Below are positions 1 to 7,440 of a stretch of DNA of 29,503 bases, one piece after another. The position numbers and the translations under genes were made by a program. Numbering within the stretch: the stretch's first letter is position 1; each line of letters starts with the position of its first letter. The stretch is taken from the NCBI RefSeq assembly GCF_002423035.1, contig NZ_DIUM01000009.1, positions 1 to 29,503 of the forward strand, given 5' to 3'. The notes under the pieces are model-generated. The model did not search any database and had not been told where the DNA came from. It was given only the letters and a program-made list of their open reading frames with translations. The stretch is from Thiocapsa sp. UBA6158 (GTDB lineage Bacteria; Pseudomonadota; Gammaproteobacteria; Chromatiales; Chromatiaceae).

Positions 1-2133
1 TCAAAGTTGTGTATAATGGGATGGGGTATCCCCCTCGTTGGGGCAGACAGTCCCGGTCACCGTGCCCAGATTGGCATACTGACCAAGCACGGCGTTGCCC
101 GACGCGTTGCAAGTCAGGGTCTCACCGGGATCCAACACATCGTCTCCGTTGCCAACATCCGACCATGGCTGGCATATCACCGTGACCCCCGAGTGACTGT
201 CAGTCACCGCCACATCGGACACGGGGCATGCACCCGCGTTCGTCACCTCGTAGGTCCAGATCACATCGGATCCCACCGGGACATTGGGCCCCGGCGGGAT
301 ATCGGCATCAACACCATTGGTGCGCTTCTCGATGATGAGCTCATCGGCGAGATCGAAGGCGTAGTACCAACTGGTGTCGAAAGCCGTCACCACTGGCGCG
401 GGCAGTAGCGTGTCGGGGGTGCCTTGCACGGTCGCCGTATTCTCATACTGACCCGGCGCGCTGAGCGCCGGGCCGCTGATCCGACAGGCCATGAACTCAC
501 CGACAGCGAGCATGGTCCGCGGACAGCCGCTCGTGACATCACCGAGCTGATTGTCGGTGACCTGAATGTCCTTAAGCGGCACATTGCCCGTATTGCTCAC
601 ACGATAAGACCAATCGACGGTGCTGCCGATCTGGACGAATGGGCCGGGCAGCCCGGCGACATCGACCGCATTGGTGATCTTGGTGAGCGAGATCCCCGGG
701 GATTGACCGAAATAGTGGCTCGGGTCCGAGATCGAGTTCGTATAGTCTGTCCCGCCACAGTTGATGGTGCCGCTCGCCGTGCCGATGTTGGCGTACTGGC
801 CGGGCTCGGCCGTTCCGTCAGCCGTACAGGTGAAGGAAGCACCAGGTTGAAGTGTGTTATCGGTCGGTTTATCGCAGACAGGAGAGACAAAGGGGTCACT
901 GTCGGAGACAACCAGACCGGACACATCACAGCTAGACCCGCCCGCTGGATTGATGTTCGTGACCTCATAGGTCCATGTGACCGGGCTATCCACGGAAACA
1001 TAGGGGCCAGTCGCGACATCGGCATCCACGCCATTAGTGCGCTTCTCGATGCTCAGATTGTTCCCTTGCAAGCGGATCGCGTAATAGTGGCTGGGGTCGG
1101 CGTCGGTGACCGTCTCGTTCTCTGTTTCGCCAACGTATGTCCCGGTCGCGGTGCCGAGATTCTCGTACTGATAGCCGACGGGTGGCTCCTCGACTACCGT
1201 GGCAGTCCCCAAGGCCGTGCAGGTCAGTGTCTCGCCGACCTCGAGTGTCGTCGGCATCGACTTGCTGCAGTTGGTGATGTTGCCCAGCAGGTTGTCCGAG
1301 ACCGTGACATCGGTCAGCGGCACATTCCCGTCGTTGACGACCACATAGGTCCAGGTGACTGGGTCGCCCTCATTGATGAGTGCGCCTGGTGCCTCATCGG
1401 CATCCTGCCCATTGGTCCACTTCTCGATATCGATGGAGGGCGCGGGCTCCAGATCGGTCTGGGCCAGGCTGAAGTCATCCGAGCCATTGTCCACGTCCGA
1501 TAGTGAGGCCGCGAGGCCGACCCGGTAGGTGCTCCTCCCGTCTTCGGGCAGTTCGGGACAGGCTTGATTGGCATCGAAGACCAGCTGGGGGGTCAGGACA
1601 AAGACATGCTCATCGCCACCACCCACCCCGCACCCGGAATAACTGGTCTCGAGGTCACTGGCCCTGAGACGGGTGCTGAAACATTCGTTCCCATCGGCAT
1701 CCCAGATCCTGAGCGCCATATCGCGCAGCGTGACCGAGCCGCAGGCCGTCTCGGCCACGTCGAAGACGAGGGCTAGGTCACCGAAATCGGTGATGCCGGG
1801 GTCGGGGCTTTGCTTGTCGAGATGAATCTCGCCCAGGCCCCAGGTCCGGGTCTTGGGTCCCTCGTCACCACCCTTGAAGAAGGGATCAGGGCAATGAATC
1901 GATCCCGTGAGATCCGTACCATCGGGTGCCGGGACAGAATCCCAGGCCAGACAGGCCGAGCTCTGATTGGCGGTCGCTTTCGGCGAGAGCTCCAGAAGCT
2001 CATATTTGTCGCCATATCCCTGGCCGGTGAGGCTGATATCATTCCGATACATCAGATCCGCAAGCACCGGACCAGCGGCAAACGTCCCAGTCAAGATAAT
2101 GATAGTAATAGTAAAGTTGGTCAGGCGTTGCAT
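1..2133 (-). CDS. Secreted DUF11-type repeat protein
   Basis: A 710-residue protein. Residues 1-25 form a signal peptide (short basic start, hydrophobic stretch, cleavage likely after VLA). Residues about 26-230 form a cysteine-containing N-terminal domain with a beta-rich look. Four repeats of about 120 residues then begin near 233, 360, 481 and 599. Each opens with an IEKRTNGVDAD-like phrase, continues with VTWTYEVTN and LTDVTVSDN, has paired Cys, and closes with QYANLGTVTGT followed by DPSHY. This matches DUF11/conserved-repeat domains of surface and secreted proteins. The last repeat ends at SHYTQL with no LPXTG, PEP-CTERM, transmembrane or autotransporter segment visible, so the protein is probably released or bound non-covalently. 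The start has a GGGAG ribosome site just upstream. No enzyme motif is seen; a structural or adhesive role is inferred. Confidence 0.8.
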   Translation of the reverse strand: MQRLTNFTITIIILTGTFAAGPVLADLMYRNDISLTGQGYGDKYELLELSPKATANQSSACLAWDSVPAPDGTDLTGSIHCPDPFFKGGDEGPKTRTWGLGEIHLDKQSPDPGITDFGDLALVFDVAETACGSVTLRDMALRIWDADGNECFSTRLRASDLETSYSGCGVGGGDEHVFVLTPQLVFDANQACPELPEDGRSTYRVGLAASLSDVDNGSDDFSLAQTDLEPAPSIDIEKWTNGQDADEAPGALINEGDPVTWTYVVVNDGNVPLTDVTVSDNLLGNITNCSKSMPTTLEVGETLTCTALGTATVVEEPPVGYQYENLGTATGTYVGETENETVTDADPSHYYAIRLQGNNLSIEKRTNGVDADVATGPYVSVDSPVTWTYEVTNINPAGGSSCDVSGLVVSDSDPFVSPVCDKPTDNTLQPGASFTCTADGTAEPGQYANIGTASGTINCGGTDYTNSISDPSHYFGQSPGISLTKITNAVDVAGLPGPFVQIGSTVDWSYRVSNTGNVPLKDIQVTDNQLGDVTSGCPRTMLAVGEFMACRISGPALSAPGQYENTATVQGTPDTLLPAPVVTAFDTSWYYAFDLADELIIEKRTNGVDADIPPGPNVPVGSDVIWTYEVTNAGACPVSDVAVTDSHSGVTVICQPWSDVGNGDDVLDPGETLTCNASGNAVLGQYANLGTVTGTVCPNEGDTPSHYTQL

Positions 2134-2227
2134 CCTGGCTCTCCCGGTGGTTGATCTGAATCGTCCTCGATGGACTCAAAGCTCCGATCAATAACAGACA
2201 CTCGGAACACATCTATTTTATTTATGA

Positions 2228-2883
2228 ACTCGTAACACTCTCGACGAGCTGGCGGGGCTGTTCACCGAGTTACTGCTCATCGCGCAGGCGATGGGGCTGC
2301 TCAGGCTCGGCACCGTCAGTCTGGACGGGACCAAGATCAAAGCCAACGCGAGCAAGCACAAGGCGCTGAGCTTCGAGCACGCCGAGCGCCTGGAGGAACA
2401 GCTCAAGGGCGAGGTCGAGGAACTGATGCGCCTGGCCGTCATCGCCGCGGCCAAGGCCGAGATCCAAGCCCGCGCACACGCGCGCTTCGAGGTCGAGCAG
2501 GCCGAGTACGAACGCAAGCTGGCCGACACCGGCTATCACAGCCAAGAGAACCTCGCGCGCTGCGCGGCCGCCGGAATCGACCCGTATATCCCGAGGCACG
2601 CCAGGGCCACAACCCGCCCTTGGCCGAGCGGCTCGCCGACGACCCGCCGGCGCCCCAAGGCCAGCCCACGCCGGCCGAGGCCACGGCGCATCGGCTGCGC
2701 ACCCGCGAGGGCAAGGCCCGCTATGCCAGGCGCAAGGCCACGCTCAAGACTGTCTGCGGCATCATCAAGCAGGTGCTGGGTTTGCGCCAATTCCTGCTGC
2801 GCGGCCTGCGTGCGGTGCAGGGCGAGTGGACGCTGGTGTATCCGGGATGGAATCTCAAGCGCCTTTTTGCGCTTAAAGGATGA
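2228..2883 (+). pseudogene. Decayed IS1182-family transposase
   Basis: Remnant of a DDE transposase of the IS1182 type. The readable part starts inside the gene at about 2228 with LAGLFTELLLIAQAMGLL, then LGTVSLDGTKIKANASKHKALS, which is typical of the N-terminal half. An internal deletion near 2517 joins QAEYERK directly to LADTGYHSQENLARCAAAGIDPYIP from the catalytic half, removing the middle of the protein. At about 2596 the frame shifts by one base; the C-terminal part (HNPPLAERLADDP, GIIKQVLGLRQFLLRGL, GEWTLVYPGWNLKRL) continues in the next frame to a TGA at 2881-2883. The N-terminus is missing as well, so three independent lesions make this element inactive. It stands next to several other broken genes. 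Confidence 0.85.
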
Positions 2884-3019
2884 AGAAAAGGGCAAGACCG
2901 CGCGTTTTCGCGAAAAATACCGACAATTTCGCTCTTTCACGCGCACTCTTCTGTCTCATTTTTACCAATGCGGGCTGCGGGAACCCAATCCGGAACATAA
3001 GTCGGACAGGCTCTCCTAG
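2884..3019 (+). mobile_element. Probable right-end DNA of the IS1182-type remnant
   Basis: Non-coding DNA between the transposase stop and the neighbouring minus-strand gene. It ends in a GTCGGACAGGCT-like stretch followed by CTAG at 3016-3019, where the minus-strand gene has its stop codon. I infer that this is the right end of the insertion element. The left end is not identifiable because the element is truncated there, so the terminal inverted repeat cannot be verified. Confidence 0.35.
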
Positions 3020-3561
3020 ATGAACTCCTCCACAAGCGCCGATTTGCGGCGTGCCGAGCCGGTCGAGGACGGGGCAGCGGGCTGCGACTCACCGCTCGCC
3101 TTGGCCTCGGACCCCGACGCCGCACTCGGTTGCGGGCTTTGGCCCAACATGGAGAGCCAGAGTTCGAGCCATTGGTTTTGAAGAGAAACCGCCTGCGACG
3201 CCGTCTCGCGCCACGTCTCCAAGACGTCCTCCGCCTTGCCTGTTGCGGGAGCTTGGTTCGACGCGACGTGCTCGATCGCGGCCTGTCGCCAGACGTCGCC
3301 GAGTTGACGTTGGGTATCCATCCAGGAAACAAGCATCGATTCGGACTGTTTCCACCAGTCGAGCCAGAGCGTCGACAGCGCAACCTCGTTGTCGGCGATC
3401 TCGGACTGGACCCGACGGAGATAGGCGACCATCTCCTCTTGAGTGCTCAAGGCATTCGGAAGCAGACCCCGACAGGGGCATGGCGATTGAGCGGATGCCT
3501 CCCTGTAGAAGGAAGCGGCGGGATTCATCCCAATGTCTGTCGATTTCACGTGTTCGTTCAT
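3016..3561 (-). CDS. Phasin-like helical protein
   Basis: A 181-residue soluble protein starting MNEHVKSTDIG. This start has a GAGG ribosome site five bases upstream; an in-frame start 90 bases further up has none. The middle is strongly helical and tryptophan-rich (LWLDWWKQSESMLVSWMD, QNQWLELWLSML). The C-terminal third is a low-complexity Ala/Ser/Pro/Gly tail ending RRKSALVEEFI. This layout (amphipathic helices plus a flexible Ala/Pro tail) resembles phasins and PhaE-like proteins that coat polyhydroxyalkanoate granules, but no diagnostic motif is certain. An N-terminal CPC pair is present. The stop codon lies exactly at the suspected end of the insertion element, so the natural C-terminus may have been altered. 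Function is only inferred. Confidence 0.6.
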   Translation of the reverse strand: MNEHVKSTDIGMNPAASFYREASAQSPCPCRGLLPNALSTQEEMVAYLRRVQSEIADNEVALSTLWLDWWKQSESMLVSWMDTQRQLGDVWRQAAIEHVASNQAPATGKAEDVLETWRETASQAVSLQNQWLELWLSMLGQSPQPSAASGSEAKASGESQPAAPSSTGSARRKSALVEEFI

Positions 3562-3896
3562 CGAGACCTCGGAGTTCGGTGGGTGATCTGTTGTTTGATT
3601 ATAAAAGCGGCCAGGATCATGCACTATCCGTGTCTCTACGGAGCTCTCCACCCGATTTCCGCTGTTCCGTCAAGCGGGTCTGCTCGGCGACAGGTTTTCG
3701 CCGAGTATCCTGCCCTCGATGGTCTGCGGCGCGATCCTGAGAAACTCGGCAGCCGGCTTCGGCTTCGGAATAGCGCCCGTATGATCCCGGATGTCGTCGA
3801 ACGCTCGGGCGTGGGCGAGGGCAGGCACGGTCTTTGTTGGTGCTTCCAGAGACATCTTTTCGCGGGACCCGAGGCCCCATCTCCGGATGCAACGTG
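3562..3896. other. Intergenic stretch upstream of the phasin-like gene
   Basis: About 335 bases with no convincing gene. It must carry the promoter of the minus-strand phasin-like gene; the AT-rich part is around 3590-3610. A 61-residue minus-strand frame at 3670-3855 (starts MSLEAPTKTV, ends ENLSPSRPA) reads like protein but has no ribosome site and I recognise no family. It may be another gene fragment. Confidence 0.4.
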
Positions 3897-4539
3897 ATGG
3901 AGTTGAAGGTCATTGCCGATGCCGCGGGCGCGCCCGGCGGCGGCTGCAGCTTCGAGCCCGGTTCATTGCTGACGGCGCTCGGCGTGTACTGGATCGGCGC
4001 GCTCGATCCGGGTCTGCGCACCTTCGTTATCATCCTGTGCGCCGCCAACGGCACGACCTACAACAGCGATCTGGTGCGGGGCGAGGAGGGTGTCGCGGTC
4101 ATCGACACGGTCAAGGCGGAGTTCGCCGAGGACTTCTTCGCGCGCCTGGAGTCGGTCGCCCGCTGCGACGGGGTCCGCGTCATCGTGCTCAACCATCTGG
4201 ATCCGGATTACACCGGGGCGCTGCCTGAGCTGATGCGGCGTGCGCCCCGAGCGCAGCTCTACATCTCCAAGCGCGCTATACCGATGATCAAGGCGCTGCT
4301 CAAACCCCGCAACGAGCGCGCTGGCTTACACGACTGTGGGAACGGGCGGCGAGGTCTCGCTCGGCGCTCGGACGCTGCGCTTTCCGATCGAGTCCACCGA
4401 TGCGATGACGCTCGGCTCGCCGACGATCAACGGGGACGCAGCCAAGCCGATCTGGGATCTGCTCTCCTCGCTCGCCGTGATCGACCTGAAAGGCAAGCTC
4501 GGTGCCGCATTCGGGTATCTACGGCTGCCGCGAGTGTGA
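3897..4539 (+). pseudogene. Flavodiiron protein remnant
   Basis: Broken gene for an A-type flavoprotein (beta-lactamase-like di-iron domain plus flavodoxin domain, an O2 or NO reductase). The first frame gives VYWIGALDPGLRTF, GTTYNSDLVRGEEGVAVIDT, VIVLNHLDPDYTGALPELM and QLYISKRAIPMIKALL, all typical of the di-iron domain. The family ligand motif H-x-E-x-D-H reads H-L-D-P-D-Y here, so two of the four ligands in it are changed. Near 4318 the frame shifts to YTTVGTGGEVSLGARTLRF. A deletion then removes the rest of the metal domain and the flavodoxin start, joining it to TDAMTLGSPTINGDAAKPIW and IDLKGKLGAAFG, which is flavodoxin-domain sequence, and a stop follows at 4537-4539. The gene is clearly dead. 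Confidence 0.8.
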
Positions 4540-4972
4540 CTGCGCTACCTGAAGGAGTACAAGGTACCCTTGCACCACGACTGACAGGACGGCGAGTGCG
4601 GCAACTGCCCGGGTCACCAGAGTGGACCGCAAGGGTCGCATGAGCGGCCTCCTGGCCGGCAAGGAGCGCGGCGTGCTGGTCGAGTTGGGCAAGGTGACTA
4701 AGGACGACATCGATCGGATCGCCGTCGACGATATGCCGAGCGAATGGCGTCTGGCCTGCCCGATGATCGTGCGCGACGAAGACACGCTCGGGGCTGCCGA
4801 GGAGGCGGTCGCCGAGGCCAGCCGGATTCAATCCCACGTCACGCACCACAGTCGCTTGGCCGACGCAGGCACCCTGACCGTGATTCGCATGGTCCAAGCC
4901 GCGCTGCTGGGTCGGCCCAAAAGCGATCTGCGACTGCTTGCGGAGGCGTTGGTCGCGCTCGAGCCGGTATGA
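4540..4972 (+). pseudogene. nif-type [2Fe-2S] ferredoxin remnant fused to an unknown fragment
   Basis: Reading from 4540 gives RYLKEYKVPLHHD, an in-frame TGA where the first cluster Cys is expected, then QDGECGNC, the plant-type cluster motif. One frame further on comes VTRVDRKGRMSGLLAGKE, then LVELGKVTKDDIDRI and SEWRLACPMIVRDEDTL. This series matches the [2Fe-2S] ferredoxins found in nitrogen-fixation clusters of purple bacteria and Azotobacter. The N-terminal strands are missing. After about 4795 the same frame runs into an unrelated alanine- and leucine-rich fragment ending ALVALEPV at 4969, which I do not recognise. A nonsense codon, a frameshift and a missing N-terminus make a functional product unlikely. 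Confidence 0.65.
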
Positions 4973-5043
4973 CGACAAAGGCTCCGCTCGGGGCGAAGGG
5001 AAAAATCGAAGTATCTCGTGATCGTATCCGATGCGTCTGCGGA

Positions 5044-5071
5044 TTGCGGCTGAATTCCTGACCAATATACT
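5044..5071 (+). promoter_or_regulatory. Sigma-70-type promoter for the CMD-family gene
   Basis: TTGCGG at 5044-5049 and TATACT at 5066-5071, separated by 16 bases, form a good housekeeping promoter. It lies about 50 bases before the start codon at 5119, giving a leader of roughly 40 bases. Confidence 0.5.
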
Positions 5072-5118
5072 CGGTTTCACGTTCCGGACTTTTCCGCACA
5101 CCCGAGCAGGTACCGCAC

Positions 5119-5646
5119 ATGATCCCCTTCCAGTTGCACGATATGGAGACCGCCCCCCACTCCTCGCGCGCCATCATGGCGGACATGCAGCACCACGGCG
5201 GCGACTTACCCAACCTCCTGCGTACCCTCGCCGAGTCGCCGGTTGCGCTCGACGCCTATCGGCAGCTCGTAACGCTGCTGGGTCGCTCGAGTCTGACTCC
5301 GATCGAGCAACAGGTCGTCTATGTCACCGCGGCCCACACCAACCAGTGTCACTACTGCACGTCTCCGAATCCGATGCTCGGCGATGATGCCCAAGCCGAC
5401 GAGGTCAGCTCGGCGATTCGTCGAGGACAGCGGCTTGTCGACATGCGTCTTCAGGCGTTGCGCCGGTTCACCGCAGCCATGACCGAGCAGCGCGGATGGG
5501 TGCCGGAAGCGGACGTCGAGTCTTTCCTGCGCGCCGGTTTCACCCGGGAGAACTTGCTCGAGGTCATTACCGGAATCGCCTTGGTCACCTTGAGCAGCTA
5601 CGCCAACCACGTGACCGCCACGCCGCTCGATCACCTCGCGGCCTGA
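5119..5646 (+). CDS. Carboxymuconolactone decarboxylase / AhpD-like protein
   Basis: A 175-residue all-helical soluble protein. LTPIEQQVVYVTAAHTNQCHYC at residues 59-80 corresponds to the CMD-domain core helix carrying the redox CxxC (C77, C80). In AhpD-type enzymes the motif is Glu-x-x-Cys-x-x-Cys-x-x-x-His; here the Glu and His positions are not conserved (TNQC before, TSPN after). The peroxidase-partner activity of AhpD therefore cannot be assumed, although the cysteine pair could still cycle between thiol and disulfide. The C-terminal half (LLEVITGIALVTLSSYANH) is typical of the family. A start at 5119 fits a weak AGCAGG site and the promoter just upstream. It is one of few intact genes among pseudogenes. 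Confidence 0.8.
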   Translation: MIPFQLHDMETAPHSSRAIMADMQHHGGDLPNLLRTLAESPVALDAYRQLVTLLGRSSLTPIEQQVVYVTAAHTNQCHYCTSPNPMLGDDAQADEVSSAIRRGQRLVDMRLQALRRFTAAMTEQRGWVPEADVESFLRAGFTRENLLEVITGIALVTLSSYANHVTATPLDHLAA

Positions 5647-5666
5647 ACCGCCGATCGTCCGAGGCG

Positions 5667-5685
5667 CGGCGGAGGCGATCCGCCG
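5667..5685 (+). terminator. Hairpin downstream of the CMD-family gene
   Basis: A perfect 7-bp stem, CGGCGGA / TCCGCCG, with a 5-base loop, starts 20 bases after the stop codon. It lacks a following T run, so it would be at most an imperfect intrinsic terminator or an mRNA-stabilising hairpin. Confidence 0.35.
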
Positions 5686-5805
5686 TGACTCCTCGGTCTG
5701 ACCGCACCGTTCGGGTGAGACGTATCCGAACACGCTATTGCGAATGCGCCGTTGGCGCACTCGAACCTCACGCCTCCGACACACCGCCCGCCACTGCTGT
5801 TCGGC

Positions 5806-6235
5806 ACGAACCACGATAAACGGTCCTATACGGCCTTCATAACCGCCTTCTTCCAGGCGCTCTTCGCGGCCTACATCCGCATACATGACCAGAAGACTCG
5901 GGAAGGCCGGCTGATCACCCAGATCCGGCTGGAGCATCTGGTCTGGGGCGAGCTGCTCTGGGCCGCGACCCCGGGGACCGCCTAGGCCCTCATCGTGACG
6001 CTGGTGTTGGCGGGCTTCACACTGGTCGGATGGCTGGATCTCGATTGGACCGGCACGCTGCTCGCGCTACCGCTGCTGTTTCTCGCCTGGTTGACCCTGA
6101 ATCCGCTGCATCACCTCGCCGAGGGCACACGGCTGATCCCGGTCAACGGCAAGATCAGTATCCATCTCGCGGCAGCCTTCGGGCTCTTTGTGCCGATGAT
6201 CCTGATCTCGGTGCCGATCGACGATCGGCTGCTGC
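5806..6235 (+). pseudogene. NodJ-like ABC-2 transporter permease remnant
   Basis: Degenerate inner-membrane permease of the ABC-2/NodJ type (export of lipid-linked sugars or oligosaccharides). The conserved block SYTAFITAFFQALFAA, then RIHDQKT, RLEHLVWGELLWAAT, is followed by an in-frame TAG at 5983-5985. The same frame continues with ALIVTLVLAGFTLVGW and LLALPLLFLAWLTL. The rest is garbled, though PMILIS and PIDDRL near 6200-6230 still match the end of the NodJ domain (VTPMILISG, FFPIDRLP). The nonsense codon, small rearrangements and the missing N- and C-termini show that the gene is dead. Its ATPase partner (NodI-like) is not seen nearby. Confidence 0.65.
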
Positions 6236-6256
6236 AACGGAGGTGTCGGGTGTCGA

Positions 6257-6274
6257 GCTCACTCGAAAGTGAGC
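6257..6274. other. Hairpin, 7-bp stem with CGAA loop
   Basis: GCTCACT at 6257-6263 and AGTGAGC at 6268-6274 pair perfectly around a CGAA tetraloop, just after the permease remnant and just before a copy of the AAACCGCGYCC repeat. No T run follows, so intrinsic termination is doubtful. Confidence 0.35.
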
Positions 6275-6284
6275 AGCTCGCTCT

Positions 6285-6297
6285 GGACGCGGCTTAA
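6285..6297 (-). repeat. AAACCGCGYCC repeat, divergent copy
   Basis: Plus-strand GGACGCGGCTTAA. Preceded by CTCT, exactly as in the copy at 23991. One mismatch to the consensus (C for T in GGTTT). Confidence 0.4.
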
Positions 6298-6317
6298 TCG
6301 CGATCGGTCGTGTCTGC

Positions 6318-6659
6318 TGGATACAAAGCCGATATCGTCAATGCGTGTTCTCGTCGTCATACTATGCCTCGCACGGCCGTCTGCCGGACGCGACTCATTG
6401 GCTCACGTTGCTGCGCGAGCTGGGTTTGAACGCTGGCTCCGCGACAGGTGCGGCATCCGGCGCCTATGTCAAGCGTATCTGGTGGAACAATGGGGAGAAG
6501 GAGGTTCGTATCAGGTACGGCTTCGACCCCATCGACGACAAGGTCATCTATCTGCGCGCAGATTTTAACCCGGCCGGTCAGGTGATCTGGACCTGTCTTG
6601 CTCCCGGCGGCGACGAGGGTGTGCCCTCTAAATACTTGCCGGGAAGCTGCCGAGCTTGA
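6318..6659 (+). pseudogene. Type IV pilin C-terminal fragment
   Basis: The frame from 6345 (GTG) to the stop at 6659 ends VIYLRADFNPAGQVIWTC and then SKYLPGSCRA. This is the hallmark C-terminal disulfide region of type IV major pilins (W-x-C ... KYLP-x-x-C). The middle, YYASHGRLPD and VKRIWWNNGEKEVRIRY, also fits the pilin head. There is no prepilin peptidase site (GFTLIE-like) or hydrophobic N-terminal helix. A neighbouring frame just upstream reads GYKADIVNA, which fits the end of the pilin helix, so a frameshift near 6345 and loss of the 5' end are likely. Without the helix it could not be assembled into a pilus. Confidence 0.6.
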
Positions 6660-7440
6660 CCACCTCGGCCTCGATCTCCCGATAAGCCGCAGCCAGTCGC
6701 TCGGTCCATGCGTCGATCTGCGCCGTCGTGCGAAGCCCGTCGTTGCGGATCTCGATCATGACCGCGTGCAGCCCGCGACCTTCGCCATGCACGGGGACCG
6801 TGTAGTCGATGGCCTCCTCGATCGGATAAGGTTGGTTGTCGCCGACGACGCCGTCCACTCGGTGACCGAGTGCCGTCGACATGTGCGCCGCGAAGCGGCG
6901 GTCGCGCCAGTGCGAGACACCGACGGGCCAGGGCCGTTGTTCGCCGTTCAAAGACGGCGTGAAGCTATGGATACTGAGCAAGAGGCTCGGGCGATGCGAG
7001 CGGGCGTCCAAGAGTCGATCGATGGCGTCGTGATAAGACCGGAAGAGGGCCTCGACGCGGACCGCTCGCGACTGCGCGGTCAGTCCGAGATTGCCCGGGA
7101 CGGGCACGCCGGCACTCTGCTCTGCAATCGATGCCCTGTTGGCGAGCGGTCGGTTGCAGTCGATCACCAGGCGCGAGTAGCCGCTCAGCACCAGCGGCGC
7201 ATCGAGATGAGCCGAGAGTCGCTGCGCCACCTCGGCGGCACCCGGATCCCAACCGATATGATCCGCCAACTGCTCGGGGGCCAGACCGAGTGAGCCCAGT
7301 CGACGGGGTATCCGATTCGAGGCATGGTCGCAGACCAGGACGGCGCTGCCGGCGCCCTGCGCATTGACGACCTCGAAGGCCGGCGGCTCGTCCGGGTCCA
7401 GCAACCCCGCTGCCGCGTTGCCCCGGTGCGACGGGCTCAT
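6628..7440 (-). CDS. N-formylglutamate amidohydrolase family protein
   Basis: A 270-residue zinc-dependent amidohydrolase of the family that includes N-formylglutamate deformylase. Visible signatures are VLVCDHASNRIP (residues 34-45), the active-site stretch SRLVIDCNRP (89-98), LLSIHSFTPSLN (154-165), GDNQPY (200-205) and VMIEIRND (227-234). I chose the ATG at 7440 because it overlaps the upstream stop codon by the sequence ATGA; longer in-frame starts would run deep into the upstream gene. The pair is thus translationally coupled and probably one transcript. The family often accepts varied N-acyl amino acids, so the substrate is uncertain. No other histidine-degradation gene is present, which argues against a hut role. 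The 3' end overlaps the end of the pilin fragment on the other strand by about 30 bases. Confidence 0.85.
   Translation of the reverse strand: MSPSHRGNAAAGLLDPDEPPAFEVVNAQGAGSAVLVCDHASNRIPRRLGSLGLAPEQLADHIGWDPGAAEVAQRLSAHLDAPLVLSGYSRLVIDCNRPLANRASIAEQSAGVPVPGNLGLTAQSRAVRVEALFRSYHDAIDRLLDARSHRPSLLLSIHSFTPSLNGEQRPWPVGVSHWRDRRFAAHMSTALGHRVDGVVGDNQPYPIEEAIDYTVPVHGEGRGLHAVMIEIRNDGLRTTAQIDAWTERLAAAYREIEAEVVKLGSFPASI

Noticed and set aside
3670..3855. A 61-residue minus-strand frame (MSLEAPTKTV...)
   Set aside because: Reads like protein but has no ribosome site, no family match I can name, and sits among gene fragments; mentioned only in the intergenic entry.
6257..6297. Intrinsic terminator after the permease remnant
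   Set aside because: The stem is perfect but there is no T run and it follows a dead gene; recorded as a plain hairpin.
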